From Clostridiaceae bacterium OM02-2AC (lineage in GTDB: Bacteria; Bacillota_I; Bacilli_A; Erysipelotrichales; Erysipelotrichaceae), in contig QULU01000004.1 of NCBI GenBank assembly GCA_003481775.1, positions 62,001-126,000 on the forward strand: a stretch of DNA of 64,000 nucleotides, written 5' to 3'. Shown one piece after another: positions 17,081-25,658 of the stretch. Both the position numbers and the translations under genes were made by a program. The first letter of the stretch is position 1, and each line of letters begins with the position of its first letter. Below the pieces are notes generated by a model. It was not told the DNA's origin, searched no databases, and was given only the letters and a program-made list of their open reading frames with translations.

Positions 17081-17557
17081 TTATTTCAGCTTCTTTTCAA
17101 TCGAGCCAAGACTTACCGGATCATTTTCCGGTATCGGCTGTAAGAACACGTTTACACCCTCAGCCTTCATTTCGCTTAATTTTTCGTATTCTTCAACGGA
17201 AAGTGCAACCCCCTGAACAACCGCTTTACGCTGCGCACTGTTCTGCACTGCTCCGACATTCAGCTCCGGCAGCTGAAGGCCGTTTTTGTATACCGTATAT
17301 GCAGATGCTACATCCTTGAATATCAGCAGCACAGTATCATTTTTTCTATCGATTGCTGTCTGCACATCCCCCAGCTTGACAATATCAACCTCACGATCCG
17401 GTACTGCCATGCGATAAATATCACCCATGAAAGGATCATCCACCAGGCTGTCATCTGCCAGTATCAAACGATCAACCGGACGGAACTTGATCCATTTTGC
17501 CACAATCTGTCCATGTACCATACGATAATCAACACGAACCATATTCAGTTTGCCCAT
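17081..17557 (-). CDS. PTS mannose-family EIIB component
   Basis: 158 residues. The phosphorylated His lies in VRVDYRMVHGQIVAKW (residue 15; the family usually reads R.IHGQ). Other family marks are LILADDSLVDDPFMGDIYRMAVP, the VLLIFKDVASAYTVYKNG strand and LNVGAVQNSAQRKAVVQGVALSVEEYEKL. It starts the PTS portion of the operon, 35 bp after the dehydrogenase gene. Cytoplasmic; hands phosphate to the sugar passing through IIC/IID. Confidence 0.93.
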   Translation of the reverse strand: MGKLNMVRVDYRMVHGQIVAKWIKFRPVDRLILADDSLVDDPFMGDIYRMAVPDREVDIVKLGDVQTAIDRKNDTVLLIFKDVASAYTVYKNGLQLPELNVGAVQNSAQRKAVVQGVALSVEEYEKLSEMKAEGVNVFLQPIPENDPVSLGSIEKKLK

Positions 17558-17592
17558 AGCTTTTCCTCTTTTCCTTTTACCCTGTCGGGACT

Positions 17593-18615
17593 TTATCTTC
17601 TTTCGATTTTTACTACCTGACGCGTATCCGCACTCTTATGCACAGCCTCCGCAATCAGCTCTGCTTCCAAACCGTCATTCAGATTTGCCACAAACGGCTT
17701 ATCATGGAGAATACAATCCACAAAATCGTTCAGCGGATCAATTCCAAAGCCGATTGCACGACCGTTGTAGTTCTGGATAAAGCAGATATTCGGGGTATAT
17801 TGCTTTTGATCATCAAAGAATTCAACACCGCGTTTCTGGGAATCCACACGAATCATTGCATGTTCACAAAGAATTTCGGAGCATCCGTCATCTGCCTTCG
17901 CAAAGCCGTTTGGCAGAATCCACGCATTCTCCACAGTCCATGTGCATCCGTTTTCAAATTCCAGAATCGCTGTAATACTGTCATAGGTATCCACACCCTT
18001 TTCCTGCAGGATTCCCTTATGTCCTACAGCGTACACCTGTACGACCTCACATCCCATATACCAGCGAATCAAATCATAGCAGTGCGTACCGACAAAGTGG
18101 ACCGGGCTGGAATTGGATGACCAATTCAGCCAGTTGATTGCGACATCATAGACATTATCCATACGCATATAGCCGCGTACCGGTTTTCCTGTCCCCGCGT
18201 CTGCAAGCTTGTTTTTTACCGCTATGGATGCCGGATCCCAGCGCTTGTGGTAATCCACCATAACACGAACACCGGCTTTTTCAGCAGCATCGATGATATC
18301 ATAGGCATCTGCGGAAGTAGTAGCCAGTGGTTTTTCCACCAGAACATCCTTTCCATAGCGGATGGCTGTCATCACCGGGTCCTTATGATACGGGTCCGGT
18401 GTTGCTACAGAAACAGCATCAATTTCCTCACTTTTGAGCATTTCCTCCATGTCGTTATACGTTTTCACCTGATAATCCTGTTCCACTTTATCTGTGATCT
18501 CCTTTTTTAAATCACAGACTGCAACAAGATTAACATTGGGATTTGAAGTGTAGGCATCCAGATGATTCTTTCCGTAAATCCCCGCGCCTACAACAGCAAT
18601 ATTCAATTTTTTCAT
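17593..18615 (-). CDS. Gfo/Idh/MocA-family oxidoreductase
   Basis: 340 residues. N-terminal Rossmann fold with the dinucleotide loop VVGAGIYGKNH (residues 7-17) and NLVAVCDLKKE; the catalytic-lysine motif VEKPLATT at about 94; then DYHKRWDP and, in the C-terminal domain, FVGTHCYDLIRWYMG with the His/Asp pattern typical of these NAD(P)-dependent sugar or polyol dehydrogenases. It is the first gene of the mannose-type PTS operon, so it probably oxidises or epimerises the imported, phosphorylated compound. Shine-Dalgarno GAAGGTGAG. The substrate is not deducible. Confidence 0.9.
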   Translation of the reverse strand: MKKLNIAVVGAGIYGKNHLDAYTSNPNVNLVAVCDLKKEITDKVEQDYQVKTYNDMEEMLKSEEIDAVSVATPDPYHKDPVMTAIRYGKDVLVEKPLATTSADAYDIIDAAEKAGVRVMVDYHKRWDPASIAVKNKLADAGTGKPVRGYMRMDNVYDVAINWLNWSSNSSPVHFVGTHCYDLIRWYMGCEVVQVYAVGHKGILQEKGVDTYDSITAILEFENGCTWTVENAWILPNGFAKADDGCSEILCEHAMIRVDSQKRGVEFFDDQKQYTPNICFIQNYNGRAIGFGIDPLNDFVDCILHDKPFVANLNDGLEAELIAEAVHKSADTRQVVKIERR

Positions 18616-18650
18616 ACGTTGCTCACCTTCCTTTAAGTATTGCTACATTG

Positions 18651-18679
18651 AATATATCACAAAAGTAGTAATACTTCAA
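18651..18679 (-). promoter_or_regulatory. Promoter with palindromic operator for the PTS operon
   Basis: Minus strand -35 TTGAAG (18679-18674), 17-bp spacer, -10 TATATT (18656-18651). The spacer and -35 carry AAGTA-GTAA-TACTT (18663-18676), a perfect five-base-arm palindrome, a good candidate for the RpiR regulator. Confidence 0.65.
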
Positions 18680-19267
18680 TATATTTTTATAAATTTGTAG
18701 TTTTACTTCTTTTAAATCGAAAACAGCTTGTAAAATCGGTTTGTAAGACCTTTCATCCTGTATTGGTAAATTCATATGTAGTATTGCTTTCTATGGCATG
18801 CTGTTCAACACAGGATATATTTATATTTTCCAAAGCAAACAAGTCGGTAAATATTATGTTTAGAATACCGCGTACTGCACAATCCTTAGAGCTATCGTAT
18901 CGTTCTCATGCGGTGCATCGCTTCAAAACAGAAAAACCGCTGAAGCTGACCTGTCCTGTTTTTAAAGGAAGTACCTCTCGCAGCAAAAAAGCAGCGGTAC
19001 ATAATGCTATACACCGCTGTATTAAAATCGTTATGCAATACATATGAAATTGATAGTATGAAAGCATCCCTTCGCTAAGACGATAGCTTTCATATGAAAT
19101 AAATGCAGTGATGCAAAATCAAAGCCGCAATTATGTAGAAGCTGCACATTACCAGTCTCATACACTGAAATCTACTGCTATGTCCATAAGGATTCTTCAT
19201 GATCAATACGTATTTTCTCAAGCATGCCGATGGTACCGCAGGTTTTCATCCATAAAAAAAACAGGAA
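18680..19267. other. Intergenic region with one hairpin
   Basis: About 590 bp without a supported gene; the small open frames at 18763-19047 and 19108-19296 lack ribosome binding sites. A palindrome at 19057-19094 (TATGAAAGC, 20-nt loop, GCTTTCATA) is the only structure, possibly marking the end of the EIIC-EAL transcript arriving from the right. Confidence 0.4.
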
Positions 19268-21358
19268 TCAGCTTACTTCCTGCTTTAGATATATAGCAAT
19301 AAATTCATCACAGCTGCACGGCTTTCCATAATAATACCCCTGATAGATATCGCAGTGCAGTGCTTTCAACAGCTCCATCTGTTCCCTGGTTTCTACGAAT
19401 TCTGCTACGACATGAAACTGCATAGAGGCTGCAAGCCTTGTGATCCCGCGTACGATATCCTGAGAACGCTCATTTTCCAGAATCTGACGAACCAGACTGC
19501 CATCCAGCTTAACTTCATCAAATGCATTTTCCTGCAGATACATCATTGAACTGTGTCCCATACCAAAGTCATCCATGCTCATTTGGATTCCCATCTGCTT
19601 CAATTCCCGTATCCTCTCCAGAATACGATGGGAGGTACTGAGCAATGAGCGCTCCGTCACCTCAAGAATCAGCTGAATATCATGCAAATCTACTTCCTGA
19701 AGAATTCTGCGTACCTCCCTGACAAAAACAGCACTTTCCAGCTGCTTTGGTGATATGTTCACAGATATAGACAGCGGCTTTCCCTCCTTTTGAAATTTTT
19801 GCGCATCTCTGCAAGCTTCTTCTATGATATAAAGCCCCAGCTCATCCAGAAAGCTTTCTTCCTCCGCCAGCTTTACCATCAGCGGTGAGGTAATTCTTCC
19901 GGCTACCGGATGCTCCCAGCGAAGAAGCGCCTCTGCTCCGTGTATATGCTCAGCGTTATCACGCTGTACCTGATAATGCATATGAAGCTGATTTCGCTGC
20001 ATGGCGTTTTTTAAATCCATCGCCAGTGTTTTTGCAGGGAAATGATAGGTGTAATGATCATCGAAGAAATCCGGCAGGGTCCCGTTTATCTCACCTTCAG
20101 CCATATCGGTTTCCATCGCGCGCACCGCTGTTTCAAATTCCTCACTCTGCTGATTTTCACTCAGGCGAATAAACGGAATATACAGCAGGGTCCCCAGAAT
20201 CAGGTTAAACAGCTGCAGAAAACTGCCGGATATAGAGCCGCATGCCTCGTATCCGCTCATCAAAATAGGAACTGTCCATTCCACAGAATGGGTAGGCAGA
20301 GGTACCAGCTGCAGCTGCATGGCAAACGCACTGGTCAGTGTCAGAACCAGAGGGACAAGCAGAAACGGAAGCAGCATCAGCGGATTGAAAATGACTGGAA
20401 AACCGAAAATCACAATTTCATTGATATTGAATAAAACAGAAATACCCGCTACTCTGGCAAGCTTACGGTTATTGCTCTTTCTCGCTTTTATAAGCATCGC
20501 CGCAATCAGACACAATGCTGCACCGCAGCCTCCCATAAAGACAAACGTGTCCAGAAAAGTCTTTGTGAATATTTCCGTGGGTAGCTGTCCGGCCTGTACC
20601 AGCTGCTGATTGATCAGGATGCCCGGCTCCAAAAACTGCTTTGCGACCATCTGCAGTGTATTGGTACCATGAATACCAAAAAACCAGAGAAAGTGTACAA
20701 AGAATACATATAGTAAGGCTCCGGGAAGTCCTTTTCCTATTTTTTCAAACAGGCCCATAAATAAATAGGCACCAAAATTTGTGATGTTTACTTCTCCAAA
20801 CTGGGCACGCAGGACTGCACCGATAACAGCGAACAACAAGGCAATCGCAGCAATCGGAAAAATTCCCTGTATGGCTTTATTGAAGGTATAGTCTGCACCG
20901 GCGGTATGCAGCTTCTCAAAACGCCTGCCGGAATTCATTCCCTTGTGAAACAGCCAGCAGGACAGCATCGTGATACACATGGCGGTAAACACCCATTCCG
21001 GATGGAAAATCTCATTAGCATATTCCATTCCTCCGCAAAATGCCAGATAGGAGATCATGGCCACCACAGGATAAAAGAATACATCATCCAGAGCATGCAG
21101 CTGCCCATAGGAAAGTGCAATCGTAATTATCAGAATCAGTGCAAGCGAATTCAGCGTAATTTCGTACAGACTGTTAAAGACAGTAAGCAAGGCCCCGTGA
21201 TGAAAGGACGCAAGAAATGATTGATAGGCATCCAACGGAAAGCTGGACAGCAGCAAAGCAAAGCTTCCAAGAATAAGAAAAGGGATTGCCAGCATCAATC
21301 CACGTTTAATTGACAGTATAAATATGGAATCAAAAAATTTCCGGTACCCTTTTTTCAT
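19268..21358 (-). CDS. PTS EIIC domain fused to c-di-GMP EAL phosphodiesterase domain
   Basis: 696 residues. Residues 1 to about 395 are a cellobiose/lactose-type PTS EIIC membrane domain: about ten helices, the FGIHGTNTLQM loop, and FNINEIVIFGFPVIFNPLMLLPF, where the usual NINEP Pro is Ile. After an acidic linker, residues about 440-690 are an EAL domain with its catalytic set: GAEALLRWEHP, VNISPKQL, ILEVTERSLL, MDDFGMGHSS, VKLDGSLV, VAEFVETREQ and YQGYYYGKP. The metal- and c-di-GMP-binding residues seem present, so hydrolysis of c-di-GMP is likely. No EIIA or EIIB and no GGDEF gene is near. The EIIC part may act as a sugar sensor driving the EAL output, or transport may be tuned by c-di-GMP. 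Confidence 0.9.
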   Translation of the reverse strand: MKKGYRKFFDSIFILSIKRGLMLAIPFLILGSFALLLSSFPLDAYQSFLASFHHGALLTVFNSLYEITLNSLALILIITIALSYGQLHALDDVFFYPVVAMISYLAFCGGMEYANEIFHPEWVFTAMCITMLSCWLFHKGMNSGRRFEKLHTAGADYTFNKAIQGIFPIAAIALLFAVIGAVLRAQFGEVNITNFGAYLFMGLFEKIGKGLPGALLYVFFVHFLWFFGIHGTNTLQMVAKQFLEPGILINQQLVQAGQLPTEIFTKTFLDTFVFMGGCGAALCLIAAMLIKARKSNNRKLARVAGISVLFNINEIVIFGFPVIFNPLMLLPFLLVPLVLTLTSAFAMQLQLVPLPTHSVEWTVPILMSGYEACGSISGSFLQLFNLILGTLLYIPFIRLSENQQSEEFETAVRAMETDMAEGEINGTLPDFFDDHYTYHFPAKTLAMDLKNAMQRNQLHMHYQVQRDNAEHIHGAEALLRWEHPVAGRITSPLMVKLAEEESFLDELGLYIIEEACRDAQKFQKEGKPLSISVNISPKQLESAVFVREVRRILQEVDLHDIQLILEVTERSLLSTSHRILERIRELKQMGIQMSMDDFGMGHSSMMYLQENAFDEVKLDGSLVRQILENERSQDIVRGITRLAASMQFHVVAEFVETREQMELLKALHCDIYQGYYYGKPCSCDEFIAIYLKQEVS

Positions 21359-21588
21359 ACGCTGCCCTCTACAATATCTCTATTTTACCATAGAACCACG
21401 GATGCAACAACGCTTTGAAAAGGAACTACCGTTTAAATCCCATGTACTTAAAGCATCAACTGAACATAAAAGCAGAGTTTCTGTTTTTCGCTTATTACGG
21501 TTTCTTCCCTGCATATGAGTAGGTACATATCATGTAGGTAATTAAACCACCCCTTCTTCACTTGAGGATACGCTAAAGCTGCTAAATT

Positions 21589-22434
21589 TTAACCCCTTCC
21601 TACACATTTTTTATATTCTCCAGGTGTTATGGAATAAATATTCTTAAATGCCTTATATAAGCTAATATCGGATTTAAACCCACATTCCAGCGCGATTTCC
21701 TCAACCGTTTTACCTGTAGACAAAAGCAAAATTTTCACCTGTGAAAGCCGCTTGCGTATGAGATATTCATAGGGAGTCATCCGCATGACCTTTTTAAACA
21801 CCCTCAGAAAATAGTATTCGCTGTAGCCGCCAGCTTCAGATATATCCTTCAGACCGATATCTTTGCGATAATTCTGTTCGATAAAGGAGACCGCTTTGTC
21901 CACCATTTCCTGTTTGATACTTCCAGGCTGTAGCTCTTGTAGCTGATTATGAAGATCACTGTATAACCGCAGCACGGAAGAACTGATAGAGTATTCATCC
22001 ACCAAATGATATTTATCCAGACTCTGAAATACAGAGTGAAAGAAAATTTCAGCTTTCTTGCGGAAACGAAGGTCCTGCAAAATCGTTTCCGCCTTTACAT
22101 ATTCCTGTATGCATTCACCAAACAGCAAGCCAGCATATACCTCACAGCCTACATCCAAATAAATAGAAAAGGGAGATAAACAGGATTGTATCAATGTGCA
22201 AGAGCCTGTCAATGCCGTATAGTCTCTACCCTTTACTAGAATTCCTGTACCCTGTGGCAGATACAGAACAAGGTATTGACAGTCATTACATTCATCAAAA
22301 TGCAGAATGTGAGCCTCTATACTTGTAAAATGTGCAATATGCTTCACCATCTGCATATGTGCCTGTGCAAATTCTGTTGGCAGTATCGTTTCTTCGCGCA
22401 GGATATGATTTTTTCCATTTGAAAACACAGGCAT
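21589..22434 (-). CDS. AraC-family transcriptional regulator
   Basis: About 281 residues. The N-terminal 170 residues are strand-rich (cupin-like sensor, not assignable). The C-terminal double HTH is typical: VSFIEQNYRKDIGLKDISEAGGYSEYYFLRVFKKVMRMTPYEYLIRKRLSQVKILLLSTGKTVEEIALECGFKSDISLYKAFKNIYSITPGEYKK. The start is uncertain: GTG 22437, ATG 22434 and GTG 22425 follow TGAGGTG closely. It lies 49 bp after the corrinoid-system activator gene on the same strand and may control that operon, where an inverted repeat overlaps the promoter. Confidence 0.88.
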   Translation of the reverse strand: MPVFSNGKNHILREETILPTEFAQAHMQMVKHIAHFTSIEAHILHFDECNDCQYLVLYLPQGTGILVKGRDYTALTGSCTLIQSCLSPFSIYLDVGCEVYAGLLFGECIQEYVKAETILQDLRFRKKAEIFFHSVFQSLDKYHLVDEYSISSSVLRLYSDLHNQLQELQPGSIKQEMVDKAVSFIEQNYRKDIGLKDISEAGGYSEYYFLRVFKKVMRMTPYEYLIRKRLSQVKILLLSTGKTVEEIALECGFKSDISLYKAFKNIYSITPGEYKKCVGRG

Positions 22435-22485
22435 CACCTCATAAGTATTATAGCACCTTATGCGGAAAAGACCTGTGTATTTTTG

Positions 22486-23058
22486 TTATGTGTATGGTTC
22501 CAGCAGCATATGTGAGATAAACGCATCCGAAAAGCCGGTATCCGAAGCCAGTAGAATACAGTGTCCTTTTTTACAAAGCAGCTCCATACGTGTGCGATTT
22601 TGTTCCAGAGCATATCTGCAGCAGCCTTTTAATGCCGTATTACCGCTAATCCGGACAGCTTGTTTCAAGGCTGTTGGAAGAATTCCTGTTATACACAGAT
22701 CCTCTACATGCAGATGCCGACCAAAGCCTCCGGCCAGATAAACTGCTTCAATTTGCTCATAGGAGCATTGTGCTCCAGCACATACCCGTTCCAGTGCGGC
22801 AGCTATCGCAGCTTTCGCAAGCTGAAACTCCCGGACATCCTTCTGGGTCAGGGTAAGTCCGTCGAAGAGGGTAACATGTTGATTCAAATATCCACTGACA
22901 TCCAGCAGTGATGCGGTAAGAAGGCAGCTGATGAGAGAAAGATATCCGCTTCCGCAAATTCCCACCGGTTTACCGTCATGTATGGTCTGCAGTCGAAAGC
23001 CATTCTCCCAGTGTACCTCGCTGACTGCCCCTGTTACAGCACCACAGCCACAGCTCAT
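22486..23058 (-). CDS. Corrinoid activation protein, C-terminal part (split RACE/ASKHA)
   Basis: 190 residues. It begins MSCGCGAVTGAVSEVHW, which in intact RACE proteins (reductive activators of corrinoid-dependent enzymes) is the middle of the ASKHA domain and follows a GPAFEGGN-type motif. The later motifs GICGSGYLSLISCLL and AVYLAGGFGRHL and the NTALKGC region are intact. The preceding frame encodes ...SSAACG then ends; read one base out of phase, the DNA gives AFEGGN joined straight to this ATG. So a one-base deletion has split one gene. Yet the ATG has an ideal Shine-Dalgarno (AAGGAGG, 5 nt) and overlaps the stop as ATGA, so both halves could be translated. Confidence 0.8.
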   Translation of the reverse strand: MSCGCGAVTGAVSEVHWENGFRLQTIHDGKPVGICGSGYLSLISCLLTASLLDVSGYLNQHVTLFDGLTLTQKDVREFQLAKAAIAAALERVCAGAQCSYEQIEAVYLAGGFGRHLHVEDLCITGILPTALKQAVRISGNTALKGCCRYALEQNRTRMELLCKKGHCILLASDTGFSDAFISHMLLEPYT

Positions 23059-23945
23059 GTTTCCTCCTTCAAAGGCGGGCCGCAGGCAGCACTGCTCAAA
23101 ATTAGCATGCCCTCATGGTATAGAGCAAGCTCTCCATTTGTTCCCAAGTCCAGCAGCAGTGAGCTTTGTTTGTTCTTTTCCATATCCTGTGCATAAATTC
23201 CCATCAAAATATCACTACCCACATATGCGGAAATCGGAGGTAGAACCTGTATTTCAAATTCCGGTATAAAATCCGGAAAAAACTGTTTTGATGAACAAAT
23301 TACCAGCTCCTTCTGTACACACTCATATGGTGCAGCTGCCAGTGGTATAGGGTCTATCCCAAGAAACAAATGTGTCATGACGGCATTTCCGCAGACGCAC
23401 ATACGGCGTATGTCCATATCCTCAACAGCTTTCAGCTGTGCACGCAATTCCTTCAGCAGCAACTTCTGAAGCAGTGCAGGCCCCTTTTCATGAGCATGCT
23501 GTATTCTGCTAATCACATCACCACCATACCGTCGTTGCGGATTGAGAAAGCTTTTTTCCAGCAAGACATTTCCTGTCTGTATATCCAGTAATACAAGAAC
23601 GACAGTTGTTGTGCCAACATCAACAGCAAGTACACAGCCTTCCTCATGATGACCGACCAGATGCAGATCTTCCACTCCCACGATCTGCATATCCCCCTGC
23701 TCATACAGCAGTTCTCCTTCAATAGCTGCCTCACAATTTCGATGCTGACAGGCCAGACGAATCCCCTGTGCTAGCTGTACCTTTGACAGCAGTTTTCTTT
23801 CTGCATCTGTAACAGGTAGAAAGCCCTTTGTTACCTGAAGCCGGCACTTTCCGCATTGTCCTCTGCCTCCGCAGGACAAATCCAGATTCAGATGTTTTTG
23901 AAGCAGTATTTCCAGAATATCTTCATGCTTCTGAAATTTTGTCAC
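23055..23945 (-). CDS. Corrinoid activation protein, N-terminal part (2Fe-2S, RACE)
   Basis: 296 residues. An N-terminal 2Fe-2S ferredoxin-like domain has CGGRGQCGKC at about residues 25-34 and a further Cys in RLACQHRN. The RACE domain follows, with the phosphate loop AVDVGTTTVVLVLLD, CGNAVMTHLFLGIDP and LLLDLGTNGELALY. The frame runs out at ...SSAACGPPLKEET, where family members continue GPAFEGGN; the remainder is in the next frame (22486-23058). The intact protein would reduce inactive Co(II)-corrinoid to Co(I) with ATP. It overlaps the corrinoid protein gene by 4 bp, fixing its role in that system. Confidence 0.85.
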   Translation of the reverse strand: MTKFQKHEDILEILLQKHLNLDLSCGGRGQCGKCRLQVTKGFLPVTDAERKLLSKVQLAQGIRLACQHRNCEAAIEGELLYEQGDMQIVGVEDLHLVGHHEEGCVLAVDVGTTTVVLVLLDIQTGNVLLEKSFLNPQRRYGGDVISRIQHAHEKGPALLQKLLLKELRAQLKAVEDMDIRRMCVCGNAVMTHLFLGIDPIPLAAAPYECVQKELVICSSKQFFPDFIPEFEIQVLPPISAYVGSDILMGIYAQDMEKNKQSSLLLDLGTNGELALYHEGMLILSSAACGPPLKEET

Positions 23946-24577
23946 GCAAATTCCTCAAGCAGTCTTCCTGCCAGTGATACAGCATCCTCCGTAAACAGGT
24001 CTGCTCCGATTTCATCTGCGTAAGCCTGTGTCACAGGTGCACCGCCGATAGCGACCTTCACACAATCTCTAACACCTGCTTCCTGTAAGGCATCCAATAC
24101 CACCTTAAAATATCCCATGGAGGTCGTCAACAAAGAAGACATGCAAAGTACATCCGGCTGATAGGTCTTCACAGCCTCCACAAACTTCTCGGCGCATACA
24201 TCAACACCGATATCAATCACCTCAAAGGATTTCGCCTTCAGCATGAGTGTACAAAGATTTTTTCCAATATCATGCAGATCCCCCTGCACTGTTCCAAATA
24301 CCACCCTTCCACTGAACTTTTCTTCTTTTTTCACAAGATAAGGCTCCAGAATTTCCATAGCACCATTCATACAGCGAGCACTGATTAGAACCTCAGGAAT
24401 AAATGCCGTTCCTTCCGCCCATTTCTTTGCTACGATATCCATGCCCTCCAATAATCCACCCTTCAGAATTTCCTGTGGCGATATCCCCTCCTGCAGGGCA
24501 CTCTCCACCAGGCCATTCACCTCCTGCAGTTTGCCAAGCAGCATCAGCTGCTGTATCTTTTCCAGTTTTTCACTCAT
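23942..24577 (-). CDS. Corrinoid (cobalamin-binding) methyltransfer protein
   Basis: 211 residues. Helical N-terminal cap (about 1-88) followed by a B12-binding Rossmann domain with the base-off ligand motif D-L-H-D-I-G (Asp100, His102, Gly105), then the DVLCMSSLLTTSMGY and VKVAIGGAPVTQAYADEIGAD stretches. This is the MtbC/MtaC/MttC type: it accepts a methyl group from a substrate on Co(I) and passes it to a second methyltransferase. It overlaps the UroD-family methyltransferase upstream by 8 bp and the activator downstream by 4 bp, so stoichiometric translation is likely. Confidence 0.93.
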   Translation of the reverse strand: MSEKLEKIQQLMLLGKLQEVNGLVESALQEGISPQEILKGGLLEGMDIVAKKWAEGTAFIPEVLISARCMNGAMEILEPYLVKKEEKFSGRVVFGTVQGDLHDIGKNLCTLMLKAKSFEVIDIGVDVCAEKFVEAVKTYQPDVLCMSSLLTTSMGYFKVVLDALQEAGVRDCVKVAIGGAPVTQAYADEIGADLFTEDAVSLAGRLLEEFA

Positions 24578-25658
24578 TTTCCTTCACTCCTTCAATCGCT
24601 GCACCATACTGGTGGGCTTCTTCGATGAATGCGATAAAATTTTCAATCGGTACATTATCCTGCATGCGGTTATTCAACGTAAACACCATACGCCCCTTTC
24701 CCCGCTGATGGAAAACATCAATAAAACGTCTTGTTTCTTCCCGTACCTCCTCTACGCTTCCAAACGGCAGCACACGCTGAAGGTCAATTCCAGCCCAAAA
24801 GGAAATCTGATTGCCGAAGGTGTCCGCAATTTCCTGTTCTTCCATCGCATACTTCTGAATCGGATGCAGAACATCAATTCCACTTTTAATTATATCCGGA
24901 AGAAGCTTTCTCACATCTCCGCAGCTATGCAGCCAGACATGCAGACCGAGGGAATGTGCATACTCACACAGCTCAACGTAATACGGATAATAGAATTCCC
25001 GAAACATCTCGGGTGACATGAATGGCCCCTTCTGCATCCCAAGATCGTCACCGAAGGCTATACCGTCTATATTCGCCTCTTCCACACCGCGCTTTGCGGC
25101 ACGTTTAAAGAAATCCACAACTCTTCTGCATACATGATGCACATCCTCTGGGTTCGTGTATAAATCCATTAGAGAGTTTGTCATACCACGATAGTCCCAC
25201 AATCTTGTCCATGGACCATCGGAAAACCATGCAAGACGATAACGTCCATCTTCTACCGGCGCATTGCAATACATTGTTGCTTCTTCCGCATCCGGCAGAT
25301 GTTCACTGATTCGGCGAATTACCTCCCAGTCCAGTGCATGCTCCTCATCTACGCCAACAATTTCTTCACGTCCGATAGATGGATCGGCCCCTGCTACATC
25401 ACACCATGTATAACGATCTCCATCTTCCGCAAACAGCTTTGGTTTTTTTAAATAAAACACCTGCATATCCTCCGGAAAACGTTCCAGCAAATCTTCTACC
25501 GGCTTTTGATCCTGCAAGGCCAGTTCATCAATATGAAGCCAGTTTCCACATGCCACACCGACGCGAGGTGTACCATTCCCCTTTAGCAGAGATATCATTT
25601 CTTCTCTTGTCAGCGGCAGCATTTCTGCCCTTGGAAATTTCCTGCGATCACATACCAT
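24570..25658 (-). CDS. UroD-superfamily methyltransferase (likely substrate-specific MT1)
   Basis: 362 residues from the ATG at 25658; CGGAGG lies 7 nt before it, whereas the earlier GTG (25676) would put that site inside the gene. TIM-barrel UroD-like sequence: GIAFGDDLGMQKGPFMSPEMFREFYYPYYVELCEYAHSLGLHVWLHSCGDVRKLLPDIIKSGIDVLHPIQ. The HSCGD motif gives two zinc ligands, but the third Cys in the C-terminal loop of MtaA-like enzymes is missing (FTLNNRMQDN instead). I infer that this one demethylates the growth substrate and charges the corrinoid protein; the substrate (an O-, N- or S-methyl compound) is unknown. Confidence 0.8.
   Translation of the reverse strand: MVCDRRKFPRAEMLPLTREEMISLLKGNGTPRVGVACGNWLHIDELALQDQKPVEDLLERFPEDMQVFYLKKPKLFAEDGDRYTWCDVAGADPSIGREEIVGVDEEHALDWEVIRRISEHLPDAEEATMYCNAPVEDGRYRLAWFSDGPWTRLWDYRGMTNSLMDLYTNPEDVHHVCRRVVDFFKRAAKRGVEEANIDGIAFGDDLGMQKGPFMSPEMFREFYYPYYVELCEYAHSLGLHVWLHSCGDVRKLLPDIIKSGIDVLHPIQKYAMEEQEIADTFGNQISFWAGIDLQRVLPFGSVEEVREETRRFIDVFHQRGKGRMVFTLNNRMQDNVPIENFIAFIEEAHQYGAAIEGVKENE

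Noticed and set aside
23055..23075. Programmed frameshift in the corrinoid activator
   Set aside because: No classical slippery heptamer is visible at CCG-CCT-TTG; a base deletion or reinitiation explains it better.
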